From positions 62,001 to 126,000 of the forward strand of contig NZ_QCYH01000004.1 of assembly GCF_003072125.1 (NCBI RefSeq): a stretch of DNA of 64,000 bases, read 5' to 3'. A model generated the notes under the pieces. The model saw nothing but the letters and a program-made list of their open reading frames with translations, was not told the DNA's origin and ran no database searches. The translations under genes and the position numbers were made by a program. Source of the stretch: Pelagivirga sediminicola. GTDB lineage: Bacteria; Pseudomonadota; Alphaproteobacteria; Rhodobacterales; Rhodobacteraceae. Positions 25,278-33,854 of the stretch are shown piece after piece (within the stretch, counting starts at the first letter, position 1; every line of letters starts with the position of its first letter).

Positions 25278-27454
25278 TCGCAGGCCTCCCTTGCAGCGGC
25301 AACGATGCTGTCGCGCGATGGCATGGTGGCCGCATAGGCCGGGCCGGTGGCGATGAAGCTATCCTCGGCAGCGATGCGGCTGACCGGCAGTTCCGCCCGC
25401 TCGACGAACAGCGCCATCAGCCCCTCGGCCTGCCCGCCGGTGCGGCGGCACTCATCCACGATCAGCACCGATTTGCACCCGCGCGTTGCGTCCAGCAGCG
25501 CCTGTTCCGGCACCGGCGCGATCCAGCGCATGTCGATCACGCGCGCGTCGATCCCTTCGGCGCGCAGCACCTCCTGCGCCTGCCGCGACAGGTAATAGCC
25601 GTTGCCATAGCTGACGATGGCCAGATCCTTGCCCTGCCCATGCACGCCGACGCTTTCCAGCGGGATGCGTTCGTCTGGACTGGGATAGGTGCCCATCCAG
25701 CCGTTATCGCCCGTCTCATGCAGATCGCGCATCGGGTAGAGCGCGATCGGCTCCACGAAGACCACCACGCGCTGTTCCTCGCGCGCCAGCCGCACGGATT
25801 CGCGCAGCATCATCGCGGCGTCCGGGCCATTTGAGGGGCAGGCGATGATGATGCCGGGGATGTCGCGCAGCACGGCAAGGCTGTTGTCGTTGTGGAAATG
25901 CCCGCCAAAGCCCTTCTGATATCCCAGCCCGGCAATGCGCAGCACCATCGGGTTGGTAAATTGCCCTTGGCTGAAAAACGGCAGCGTCGCCGCCTCGCCG
26001 CGCATCTGGTCCTCGGCATTGTGCAGATAGGCCAGAAACTGGATTTCGGGCATCGGGATGAAGCCGTTATGCGCCATGCCGATGGCGAGGCCCAGAATGC
26101 TCTGCTCGTCCAGCAGGGTGTCGATCACGCGGTCGGTGCCGAAGCGCTGGTGCAGGCGCTGCGTCACGCCGTAAACGCCGCCCTTGCGGCCCACATCCTC
26201 GCCCATCACCACGATCTCGCCATGCTCCAGCATGAGGTCGGTCAGCGCCCAGTTGATGAGGCGGCTCATCGGCTGCGGCTGATCGAGCTGGCGCATGTCG
26301 CTGCCGAAGGCGGCCTCGCGCTCCTCCGCGCTGGGGCCGTTGGTGGGGGCGCAGTCGCGTTTCGGGGGGATGATGCTGGCCATGACATCGGCGGCGGTTC
26401 TCAGGCGCGGGCGTGTCACGGCCTCTTCGGCGACGCGGGCAACGCGGGCGTTCGTTTCCTCATAGATGCTCAGCGCGTCCTTGCGGTCCAGCGCGCCCGC
26501 CGCGTCCAGCAGGCGGACGGTGTGCAGCAAGGGATCGCTGGCCTCCTCCGCCTCGACCAGCGATTTCGGCAGGTAGGTGGTGGGCAGATCGGCGCCCGCA
26601 TGGCCGTAAAGGCGCACCATCGTCAGATGCAGGAAGGCCGGCTTGCGCTGCGTGCGGACGTAATGCGCGGCCTCTGCCGCCACCTTGGCGGTGTCGTAGA
26701 TATCCAGACCGTCGGCGTGGAAATACCGGATGCCGGGGCGGTGCTGCATCGACGCGGCGATCCAGCCTTTGGGTGTCTGGGTGGAAATGCCGATGCCGTT
26801 ATCCTCGCAGACGAAAAGCATGGGCATCGGCACCGATTGGACACTGGTCCAGCCCGCCGTGTTGATCGCGCCCTGCGCGGTGGAGTGGTTGGCGGACGCA
26901 TCGCCAAAGGACGCCATGGCGATGCCGTCATGGGGCAGCGCGCGATGCTCGGGCGGGCGGCGGCGCGCCAATCCCAGCCCGTAGGCCGCGCCGACCGCCT
27001 TGGGCAGATGGCTGGCGATGGTCGAGGTCTGCGGCGGGATCATCAGCGCGCGCGAGCCCAGCACCTTGTGCCGCCCGCCGGAAATGGGATCTTCGGACGA
27101 GCAGGCAAAGCTCAGCAGCATGTCCCAGGTGATCGACTGGCCCGGCACCTGGCCTGCGCGCGCGATCTGGAACGCCGCGTCGCGGTAGTGCAGAAACGCG
27201 ATGTCATCGGGGCGCAGGGCGTGGGCGACGGCCGCCATCCCCTCATGCCCGCTGGACCCGATGGTATAGAACCCTTGCCCCGCCTTTTGCATCGCGCGGC
27301 TGGTACGGTCCAGCGCGCGGGACAGGCATTGCGCACGGTAGAGCGCCACCGCCTCCGCATCGCTCAGCGCGTCATTCGGTGCGGCGCCTTGCGGCAGATC
27401 ACCGGCAGGCACGCGGGCGAGGAAGTTTTCATGCACGATTTCTGCGCGGTCCAT
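25274..27454 (-). CDS. 2-oxoacid dehydrogenase E1, alpha-beta fusion
   Basis: 726-residue thiamine-diphosphate enzyme joining E1 alpha (1-340) and E1 beta (385-726). The alpha part has YTIGSSGHEGM, HYRDAAFQIARAG and the TPP motif starting FGDASANHST, closing CEDNGIGIST; GDA replaces the usual GDG. The beta part has GEDVGRKGGVYGVTQRL, LLDEQSILGLAIGMA and LRIAGLGYQKGFGGHFHND. No E2 or E3 lies nearby; instead it is coupled to an FabD-like gene. Divergent from an Lrp regulator of lysine genes, so a role in branched or amino-acid-derived 2-oxoacids is possible. Confidence 0.85.
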   Translation of the reverse strand: MDRAEIVHENFLARVPAGDLPQGAAPNDALSDAEAVALYRAQCLSRALDRTSRAMQKAGQGFYTIGSSGHEGMAAVAHALRPDDIAFLHYRDAAFQIARAGQVPGQSITWDMLLSFACSSEDPISGGRHKVLGSRALMIPPQTSTIASHLPKAVGAAYGLGLARRRPPEHRALPHDGIAMASFGDASANHSTAQGAINTAGWTSVQSVPMPMLFVCEDNGIGISTQTPKGWIAASMQHRPGIRYFHADGLDIYDTAKVAAEAAHYVRTQRKPAFLHLTMVRLYGHAGADLPTTYLPKSLVEAEEASDPLLHTVRLLDAAGALDRKDALSIYEETNARVARVAEEAVTRPRLRTAADVMASIIPPKRDCAPTNGPSAEEREAAFGSDMRQLDQPQPMSRLINWALTDLMLEHGEIVVMGEDVGRKGGVYGVTQRLHQRFGTDRVIDTLLDEQSILGLAIGMAHNGFIPMPEIQFLAYLHNAEDQMRGEAATLPFFSQGQFTNPMVLRIAGLGYQKGFGGHFHNDNSLAVLRDIPGIIIACPSNGPDAAMMLRESVRLAREEQRVVVFVEPIALYPMRDLHETGDNGWMGTYPSPDERIPLESVGVHGQGKDLAIVSYGNGYYLSRQAQEVLRAEGIDARVIDMRWIAPVPEQALLDATRGCKSVLIVDECRRTGGQAEGLMALFVERAELPVSRIAAEDSFIATGPAYAATMPSRDSIVAAAREACE

Positions 27455-27573
27455 CGCGTGTCTCCGGTCTTGTGCGATTTGCCGCGCACATTGCCCGCCG
27501 CCCGCGCGCGGTGCAAGCAGGCAATGGCGCCCGCCCTTGACGAAGGGCGCGGCAGGGCGTGATAATCCGGCAA

Positions 27574-27598
27574 ATCACCGGAAAGAGCGGCATTTTGC
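27574..27598. promoter_or_regulatory. Shared motif pair before the lysine-cluster Lrp gene
   Basis: ATCACCGGAAAG (27574-27585) and GGCATTTTGC (27589-27598) lie directly before the lrp ATG. The same two words recur upstream of the lysine dehydrogenase gene, with the spacing changed by exactly 10 bases. Candidate Lrp binding sites. Confidence 0.5.
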
Positions 27599-28093
27599 AT
27601 GAGAGATGATCTGGACCGGCGCATCGTGCGCGAGTTGCAAAGAAATGCGCGTGCGGCGACGTCGACCATCGCCGCGCGGCTGGGCGTCGCCCGCTCGACC
27701 GTGCACGAGCGCGTGTCCCGGATGGAGCGTGACGGCACCATCGCAGGCTATTCCGTGGTGCTGACGCACAACCCCGCCGAAGAGCGTATCGAGGTGCTGA
27801 TGCTGCTGGAGATCCGCCAGCAGGAGACCCGCAAGATCCTGAAAAAGCTGGAAAGCTATACCGAGGTGCGCCTGATCCTGTCGATCAACGGCGAATATGA
27901 CCTTTTCGTCAGCGCGCAGGCGCCCCGGATCGAGGATCTGGATGTGTTCGTCGATGAGGTGGCCGAAATCCCCGGCATCCTGCGCACCAACACGTCGGTG
28001 GTGTTCGGGCGCAAGCTGGACCGCAGCTATGACGAGGCGGCGCAGGCCGTATCGCGCCATCTGCTGAGCAAGGATCGCGATTTCGGCGGATGA
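27599..28093 (+). CDS. Lrp/AsnC family regulator of lysine catabolism
   Basis: 164-residue feast/famine regulator: HTH in LDRRIVRELQRNARAATSTI and AARLGVARSTVHERVSRMER, RAM domain from about residue 70. It sits between the divergent E1/acyltransferase pair and the lysine dehydrogenase gene, 105 bases upstream of the latter. Lrp-type genes beside lysine 6-dehydrogenase are known in Roseobacters, and lysine or an intermediate is the likely signal. Its start codon directly abuts a motif shared with the next promoter, suggesting autoregulation. Confidence 0.9.
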   Translation: MRDDLDRRIVRELQRNARAATSTIAARLGVARSTVHERVSRMERDGTIAGYSVVLTHNPAEERIEVLMLLEIRQQETRKILKKLESYTEVRLILSINGEYDLFVSAQAPRIEDLDVFVDEVAEIPGILRTNTSVVFGRKLDRSYDEAAQAVSRHLLSKDRDFGG

Positions 28094-28102
28094 TCCCGAC
28101 AG

Positions 28103-28138
28103 ATCGCCGGAAAGGGGTGTCTCGATCGGCATTTTGCC
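28103..28138. promoter_or_regulatory. Shared motif pair before lysine dehydrogenase gene
   Basis: ATCGCCGGAAAG (28103-28114) and GGCATTTTGCC (28128-28138), the second being a GGCA-TTT-TGCC palindrome. They repeat the two words before the lrp gene at a distance 10 bases greater, one helical turn. Candidate Lrp operator for the lysine genes. Confidence 0.5.
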
Positions 28139-28198
28139 ACCTGTTCGGCGAGTGGACGGGTGCGCATCCTTGGAGCTGACACAAAAAGAGGTTTGCAC

Positions 28199-29293
28199 AT
28201 GGATGTCTGGAAAATAGCAATCGTCGGCGCGGGCAAGATCGGGCAGATGATCGGCACGCTCTTGCAGGGCTCGCCGCATTATGAGGTGACGGTAATCGAC
28301 CGGGACGCCGCTGGCCTGAAGAAACTGGCCGATTCCGGCATCAAGGTGGCGCAGGCCGATGTTGGCGATGATGGAGTGCTGGCCGATGCCCTGAAAGGTC
28401 ATGATGCCGTCATCAGCGCCGCACCCTTTTTCCTGACGCCGCAGATTGCCGCGGCGGCCAAGACGGCGGGCGCGCATTATTTCGACCTGACCGAGGATGT
28501 CGCCGCCACTGCCGCCGTGCAAAAGCTGGCCGAGGGGGCGCAGACCGCGTTCATGCCGCAATGCGGCCTCGCGCCCGGTTTCGTCGGCATCGCGGGCGCC
28601 GATCTGGCCGCGCAGTTCGACGAGCTGGACACGCTGTCGCTGCGGGTGGGGGCGCTGCCGCTCTATCCGACGAATGCGCTGAAATACAATCTGACCTGGT
28701 CCACCGACGGGCTGATCAACGAATATTGCAACCCCTGCACCGCTCTGGTGGATGGCGAGCTGCGCCAGCTGGCTCCGCTGGAGGATCTGGAGGAACTGGC
28801 GCTCGACGGCACCGATTACGAGTGTTTCAACACCTCCGGCGGCCTTGGCACGCTGGCCGAGACGCTGAAGGGCCGCGCGCGGCGGGTGTCCTACCGCACG
28901 ATGCGCTATCCCGGCCATTGCGCGATTCTCAGGATGCTGCTGCATGATCTGGGGCTGGAGCGGCGGCGCGATCTGCTGAAAGACATCTTCGAGACGGCGC
29001 TGCCGCGCACCGATCAGGATGTCGTGGTGGTCTATTGCACCGCCACCGGCACGAAGGACGGCATCCTGCGCGAGCGCAGTTTCATCAACAAGACCGTCGC
29101 GCGCCAGATCGACGGCAGGCACTGGACCGCGATCCAGATCACCACCGCCGCCGGCATCCTTGCGGTTGTCGATCTGATGCGCACCGGCAAGCTGCCCGCA
29201 AGCGGTTTTGTGGGGCAGGAGCAGGTGAAAATGACGGACTTCCTTGCCACCGAGTTCGGGGGGCTTTACGCACCCGGTAGAGTTACTGGATAG
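28199..29293 (+). CDS. L-lysine 6-dehydrogenase (saccharopine dehydrogenase family)
   Basis: 364-residue NAD(P) enzyme. The N-terminal Rossmann motif [19 protein letters not shown] is followed by the saccharopine-dehydrogenase C-terminal domain ([19 protein letters not shown]). Paired with an aminoadipate-semialdehyde dehydrogenase, it most likely deaminates lysine at the epsilon position to aminoadipate semialdehyde/piperideine-6-carboxylate. The ATG at 28199 is chosen because it opens right at the Rossmann fold; the frame extends to 28160. Four bases separate its stop from the ATG of the next gene. Confidence 0.87.
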   Translation: MDVWKIAIVGAGKIGQMIGTLLQGSPHYEVTVIDRDAAGLKKLADSGIKVAQADVGDDGVLADALKGHDAVISAAPFFLTPQIAAAAKTAGAHYFDLTEDVAATAAVQKLAEGAQTAFMPQCGLAPGFVGIAGADLAAQFDELDTLSLRVGALPLYPTNALKYNLTWSTDGLINEYCNPCTALVDGELRQLAPLEDLEELALDGTDYECFNTSGGLGTLAETLKGRARRVSYRTMRYPGHCAILRMLLHDLGLERRRDLLKDIFETALPRTDQDVVVVYCTATGTKDGILRERSFINKTVARQIDGRHWTAIQITTAAGILAVVDLMRTGKLPASGFVGQEQVKMTDFLATEFGGLYAPGRVTG

Positions 29294-29303
29294 GAGCATG
29301 CTC

Positions 29304-30815
29304 GTGAGCACTTCAAAAGATACATCGCTGAAAACCGTTCTTGGCAATCTGGGCCTGAAGGACGGCGATCTCAAAGGCGGCACGCTGGCCGTCCACTCGC
29401 CCGTTGACGGCAGCCTGATGGCGGAACTGGCCGAGACCAAGGGCGCCGAGATGGACCGCATCATCAAGGATGCCAATACCGCGTTCAAAGCATGGCGACA
29501 GGTGCCCGCGCCCCGCCGCGGCGAGCTGGTGCGCCTTTTGGGCGACGAGTTGCGCGCGGCCAAGGACGATCTGGGCGCGCTGGTCAGCTGGGAGGCGGGC
29601 AAGATCGTCTCCGAGGGCCTTGGCGAGGTGCAGGAGATGATCGACATCTGCGATCTGGCCGTCGGCCAGTCGCGCCAGCTGTTCGGTCTGACCATCGCGT
29701 CGGAGCGTCCCGGCCACCGCATGATGGAGACGTGGCACCCGATGGGCCCCGCAGGCGTCATCACCGCCTTCAACTTCCCGGTCGCGCCATGGGCCTGGAA
29801 CTCGGCGCTGGCGCTCGTGTGCGGCAACCCGGTGATCTGGAAGCCGTCCGAAAAAACCCCGCTGACCGCGCTTGCAACGCTCAACATCTTCGAGCGGGCG
29901 CTGAAGAAATTCGGCGATGCGCCTGACAATCTCTTGCAGGTCGTCATCGGCCGCGCCGATCTGGGCGAGGCGCTGTCGGCATCCAGGGACGTGCCGATCA
30001 TCTCGGCCACCGGCTCCACCCGCATGGGCCGCGCCGTCGGTCCCAAGGTGGCCGAACGCTTTGGCCGCTGCATTCTGGAGCTGGGCGGCAACAACGCGAT
30101 GATCGTGGCGCCTTCGGCGGATCTGGATATGGCCGTTCGCGCGATCACCTTCTCGGCGGTGGGCACCGCAGGCCAGCGCTGCACGTCGCTGCGCCGCCTG
30201 ATCGTGCACAAGTCGATCAAGGACGATCTGGTGCAGAAGCTTGAAAAGGCGTATTCCGGCCTGCCCATCGGCAGCCCGCTGGAGGACGGCACGCTGGTTG
30301 GCCCGCTGATCGACAAGGCGGCAGGCGACGGCATGGAAAAGGCGCTGAGCGCGGCCAAATCGCAGGGCGGCACCATTATCGGCGGCGGCAAGGCCGAAGG
30401 CGTGGACGGCGGCGTCTACGTCAATCCCGCCATCGCCGTGATGCCCAGCCAGACCGACATCGTGAAGGAGGAAACCTTCGCGCCGATCCTTTATGTCATG
30501 GAATATGACACGCTGGACGAGGCGATCGAGATGCAGAACGACGTGCCGCAGGGCCTCAGCAGCTGCATCTTCACCCTCAACGTGCGCGAGGCCGAGCGGT
30601 TCGTGTCCGACATGGGCAGCGATTGCGGCATCGCCAACGTCAATATCGGCCCCTCGGGTGCCGAGATCGGCGGCGCATTCGGCGGCGAGAAGGAGACCGG
30701 CGGCGGCCGCGAGAGCGGATCCGATGCCTGGAAGGGCTACATGCGGCGCCAGACGAACACTGTCAACTACTCCGACGAATTGCCGCTGGCGCAGGGCGTC
30801 AAGTTCGACATCTGA
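29304..30815 (+). CDS. Aminoadipate-semialdehyde dehydrogenase (ALDH7 type)
   Basis: 503-residue aldehyde dehydrogenase. Catalytic C293 lies in GTAGQRCTSLRRL and E259 in ILELGGNNAMIV; the ALDH7 pattern GPSGAEIGGAFGGEKETGGG near the C-terminus matches aminoadipate-semialdehyde dehydrogenases (AmaB). It oxidises the product of the preceding enzyme to 2-aminoadipate. AGGAG lies 1 base before an ATG at 29298 but 7 bases before a GTG at 29304, so GTG is preferred. A terminator follows. Confidence 0.88.
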   Translation: MSTSKDTSLKTVLGNLGLKDGDLKGGTLAVHSPVDGSLMAELAETKGAEMDRIIKDANTAFKAWRQVPAPRRGELVRLLGDELRAAKDDLGALVSWEAGKIVSEGLGEVQEMIDICDLAVGQSRQLFGLTIASERPGHRMMETWHPMGPAGVITAFNFPVAPWAWNSALALVCGNPVIWKPSEKTPLTALATLNIFERALKKFGDAPDNLLQVVIGRADLGEALSASRDVPIISATGSTRMGRAVGPKVAERFGRCILELGGNNAMIVAPSADLDMAVRAITFSAVGTAGQRCTSLRRLIVHKSIKDDLVQKLEKAYSGLPIGSPLEDGTLVGPLIDKAAGDGMEKALSAAKSQGGTIIGGGKAEGVDGGVYVNPAIAVMPSQTDIVKEETFAPILYVMEYDTLDEAIEMQNDVPQGLSSCIFTLNVREAERFVSDMGSDCGIANVNIGPSGAEIGGAFGGEKETGGGRESGSDAWKGYMRRQTNTVNYSDELPLAQGVKFDI

Positions 30816-30829
30816 GCCTTGTCTTGATG

Positions 30830-30862
30830 CCGCCCGCGCGGCTAGACGTTGCGGGCGGTTTT
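30830..30862 (+). terminator. Intrinsic terminator after the lysine genes
   Basis: CCGCCCGC (30830-30837) pairs perfectly with GCGGGCGG (30851-30858) around a 13-base loop and is followed by TTTT. It separates the lysine operon from bioM, whose start is 18 bases further on. Confidence 0.75.
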
Positions 30863-30879
30863 GAGAGGGCGGACGAAGA

Positions 30880-31602
30880 TTGGCGCAGCCACTGACACTG
30901 GACAACGTATCGCTCGCCCTTGAGGGGCGGGCGATTTTGCATGGGCTGACCCTGACCGCGCAGGAGCGGCGCATCGGCATCGTCGGGCGCAACGGGTCCG
31001 GCAAAAGCACGCTGGCGCGGGTGATCGCAGGGCTTCACGCGCCGGACGCGGGGCAGGTGCGGCTCTTTGGCGTCGATGTGGCGCGGGATCGCAAGGCCGC
31101 GATCCGCACGGTCGGGATCCTTTTCCAGAACCCCGACCACCAGATCATCTTTCCCACCGTGGACGAGGAAATCGCCTTCGGCCTCACGCAGCTTGGCCAG
31201 TCGAAGGCCGAGGCCGCGGAAGGCGTGCGCGCCATCCTGCAAGACTTTGGCAAGGCGCATTGGCAGGGCGCCGCGGTGCATCCGCTCAGCCAGGGGCAGA
31301 AACAACTGCTCTGCCTCATGGCGATCCTCGCCATGCGTCCCCGCCTGATCGTGCTGGACGAGCCGCTGTCTGGCCTCGACATTCCCACCCGGATGCAGCT
31401 GACCCGCTATCTGGAGCGGGTGGAGGCGCATCTGCTGCATATTTCTCACGATCCGGCCACGCTGGCGGGTTATGATCGCGTGATCTGGATCGCAGACGGG
31501 CGCATCGCGCAGGACGGGCCCGCGCGCGACGTGCTGGGCGCCTATATCGCCGATATGGAGCGGCTGGGAGGGATGGATGATATCTCTGACCTCGCCGGTT
31601 GA
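30880..31602 (+). CDS. bioM: Biotin ECF transporter ATPase BioM
   Basis: 240-residue ABC ATPase of an energy-coupling-factor transporter. Walker A is GIVGRNGSGKSTLARVI, the signature LSQGQKQLLCLMAIL, and Walker B RLIVLDEPLSGLD. With BioN and BioY it forms the tripartite biotin importer of alphaproteobacteria. The only sensible start is a TTG at 30880, after GAGAGGG. It overlaps bioN by 26 bases. Confidence 0.9.
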   Translation: MAQPLTLDNVSLALEGRAILHGLTLTAQERRIGIVGRNGSGKSTLARVIAGLHAPDAGQVRLFGVDVARDRKAAIRTVGILFQNPDHQIIFPTVDEEIAFGLTQLGQSKAEAAEGVRAILQDFGKAHWQGAAVHPLSQGQKQLLCLMAILAMRPRLIVLDEPLSGLDIPTRMQLTRYLERVEAHLLHISHDPATLAGYDRVIWIADGRIAQDGPARDVLGAYIADMERLGGMDDISDLAG

Positions 31603-32173
31603 AACGCGCGCGCATCGCTGGCCCGCGGGGGCCAAGCTGGCGGCGCTCTGCATCGCCACGATGGCGCTGTTCGCGCTGGACAGCGTCGCGGGGCAGGGCG
31701 CGGCCTTTGCCGTGATGCTCGCGCTTTACGCGGCGCCGGGGGCGGTTTTCTTGCGCAGCGGTGTGGCGCGGCTGCGGATGCTCTGGCCGTTTCTGGCGGT
31801 GATCGTGATCTGGCATCTGGCGACGGCGACACCAGCGCAGGGCGCGGTGATCGCGCTGCGGCTGGTAACGGCAGTGGGGCTGGCGAATCTCGTGACCATG
31901 ACAACGCGGCTGTCGGACATGGTCGATGTGGTGCGCTGGCTGGCCGCGCCGCTGCGCCGCGTGGGTCTGAACACGCGCGCTCTGGAGCTGGGGATCGCGC
32001 TGGTCATCCGCTTCACCCCCAAGCTCGCGGCCAAGGGCGCGGCGCTCGGGCAGGCGTGGCGCGCGCGCTCATCGCGCAGACCGGGCTGGCGCATCGTTCT
32101 GCCCTTCACGCTGATCGCGCTGGACGACGCCGAGCATGTGGCCGACGCGTTGAAGGCGCGCGGCGGGATCTGA
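31577..32173 (+). CDS. bioN: Biotin ECF transporter transmembrane protein BioN
   Basis: 198-residue ECF T-component with about five hydrophobic segments. The coupling helix region shows ALELGIALVIRFTPKLAAKG and the C-terminal Ala-Arg-Gly box ends ADALKARGGI, which docks onto BioM. The ATG lies inside the end of bioM and follows GGGAGGGATGG. Shorter than group I T-components, as expected for BioN. Confidence 0.88.
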   Translation: MISLTSPVETRAHRWPAGAKLAALCIATMALFALDSVAGQGAAFAVMLALYAAPGAVFLRSGVARLRMLWPFLAVIVIWHLATATPAQGAVIALRLVTAVGLANLVTMTTRLSDMVDVVRWLAAPLRRVGLNTRALELGIALVIRFTPKLAAKGAALGQAWRARSSRRPGWRIVLPFTLIALDDAEHVADALKARGGI

Positions 32174-32254
32174 CTGCGCTGCCCCGACATTTTCGGTTGC
32201 CAGCCGCGGTCATTCCGGCGCAACTGTCACGATATCGCCAACGGGAGGCAAACC

Positions 32255-32797
32255 ATGGAACGCAACATCGCCCTAATCGCCCTTTTTGCCGCGCTGATCG
32301 CGGCGCTGGGACTTGTTCCGGCGGTGATGCTGCCTTTCGGCGTGCCGATCACCGCGCAATCGCTGGGCGTAATGCTGTGCGGCACGGTTCTGGGCGCAAG
32401 GCGCGGCACGCTGGCGGTGCTCCTGTTCCTCCTGCTGGTCTTTCTGGGTCTGCCGCTGCTGTCTGGCGGCAAGGGCGGGCTGGGCGTGATCGTCGGGCCG
32501 ACGGGCGGCTTCGTCATCGGCTTTCCGGCCGCGGCCTTTGTCGCGGGTCTGATCACCGAACGCTGGCGCCGCGGCCCGGTCGCGCTGTCGGCGGGCGTTG
32601 CGGCAGCGGCAGGGGGCGCGGTGCTCTATGCGTTCGGCATCATCGGGATGTCGCTGGTGCTGGACAAGACACCGCTGCAATCGGCGCTCTTGGTCACCGC
32701 GTTCATTCCCGGCGACGCGATCAAGGCCGTGATCGCCGGACTGGTCACCTCCGCCCTCTATCGCGCCCGGCCGCGCGCGGTGCTGTCCCGCGCCTGA
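32255..32797 (+). CDS. bioY: Biotin substrate-binding membrane protein BioY
   Basis: 180-residue S-component with six hydrophobic segments. The BioY pattern is clear: LPFGVPITAQSLGVMLCGTVLGARRG, then GLPLLSGGKGGLGVIVGPTGGFVIGFPAAA, and FIPGDAIKAVIAGLVTSAL at the end. It binds biotin and transports it together with BioMN. The start follows CGGGAGGC. No BioR palindrome (TTATCTATAA type) is seen upstream of the operon. Confidence 0.93.
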   Translation: MERNIALIALFAALIAALGLVPAVMLPFGVPITAQSLGVMLCGTVLGARRGTLAVLLFLLLVFLGLPLLSGGKGGLGVIVGPTGGFVIGFPAAAFVAGLITERWRRGPVALSAGVAAAAGGAVLYAFGIIGMSLVLDKTPLQSALLVTAFIPGDAIKAVIAGLVTSALYRARPRAVLSRA

Positions 32798-33006
32798 CGC
32801 CGCAAGCTATAAAGTGCGCGGCATCTCCCAGCGCAATAGCCGTTGAAGTCGCCGGATGCGGGCACTCATCCCATGGCAAAGGCGTATGACGACTGCGGGT
32901 GCGGTGATCTGGCAAAGAGCCAGCACCGTGCCGCGCGACAGGTGAAAATCCGTCATGACGTCGTCCCGTGATCTTTCGCAATCAACGGGCGCCCGTGGGC
33001 GTTGTC
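32798..33006 (+). other. Intergenic region, no gene
   Basis: 209 bases after bioY. I see no ORF with convincing protein character. GGTGAAAATCC (about 32940-32950) resembles one conserved box of cobalamin riboswitches, but the other required boxes and pairings are not found. Next to decayed gene fragments, this is probably residual DNA. Confidence 0.35.
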
Positions 33007-33854
33007 CTAATTCGCAAGTAGCCCCAGCAGGGACACCGCGCCGATCTTAGCGCCCAGGGGGATCGCATCGAGGTCCACAACGAAGTTCGGGTTATGGGCC
33101 GAGAACGGAACCATGCGCCCGTCCGCCACGGCGGCCTGAAATTCCGCCGGTTCGGCAATTCCTACAGCCATGTAGGCCACTTTCACTTCTCGGTTCCCGC
33201 CATGATCGTTCCGGACCGCGCGGCGACCAGCCCGGTCGCCACAGGCGCAGTATGCAGCGCCAGAAGATAATCCGGGATCGGCACATCATGGGTGGTGTAA
33301 AGCCCGTCATCCACCATCGCTGCGGCGCCGGTGATCGGCTCCTCGGCAGGCTGGCCGACGAAGATCAGCGTGCCGGACCAGATGTCCTTGTTCTCGGCCA
33401 TGACCTTGGCCACGCCCAGCATCCAGGTCACATGCGCGTCATGCCCGCACATATGCGCAACCGGAACTTCGACGCCATCGGGACGGGTGACGCGCACCGT
33501 GCTGGCATAGTCGAGGCCGGTCGCCTCCTCCACCGCGTTGGCGTCCATGTCCGCACGGTACATCACCGTCGGACCGTCGCCGTTGCGCAGGATGCCGACG
33601 ACGCCGGTCTCGCCGATCCCGGTTCTCACCTCATATCCGAGCGTCTCGAATTTGCGCGCGATAATCCCGGCAGTGCGGGTCTCCATGAATCCAAGTTCGG
33701 GATTCTGGTGAATGTCCTTGAAGATTTCGGTCAGGCGCGATCCGTCCGGATCGATTGCGTCCGTGACCCGCGCCATCAACTCGGACGAAACACGCTTCCC
33801 GCCGGGGCCCTCCTGCGTCGCCACCTCCTGCGCGCCGACATGGTTTACGGGCAT
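33007..33854 (-). pseudogene. M20 amidohydrolase, internally deleted and frameshifted
   Basis: The N-terminal 220 residues are a normal M20 peptidase/amidohydrolase start (IHQNPELGFMETRTAGIIAR, metal-site MYRADMDANAVEE and VAHMCGHDAHVTWMLG) and run to a stop after SGTIMAGTEK. In another frame the next bases encode the family C-terminus (VAYMAVGIAEPAEFQAAV, then PFSAHNPNF and IPLGAKIG) to the stop at 33009-33007. About 190 residues, including the dimerisation domain, are missing at the junction near 33182. The 5' end is also doubtful because it overlaps the MscS gene antisense. Confidence 0.85.

Noticed and set aside
27575..30391. 938-codon minus-strand ORF across the lysine genes
   Set aside because: Antisense shadow in high-GC DNA; the plus strand carries three clear genes (Lrp, lysine dehydrogenase, aldehyde dehydrogenase).
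32930..32990. Possible cobalamin riboswitch (GGTGAAAATCC box)
   Set aside because: Only one conserved box is recognisable; the B12-box partner sequences and the terminal pairing are not found, and the downstream region is a pseudogene in the opposite direction.
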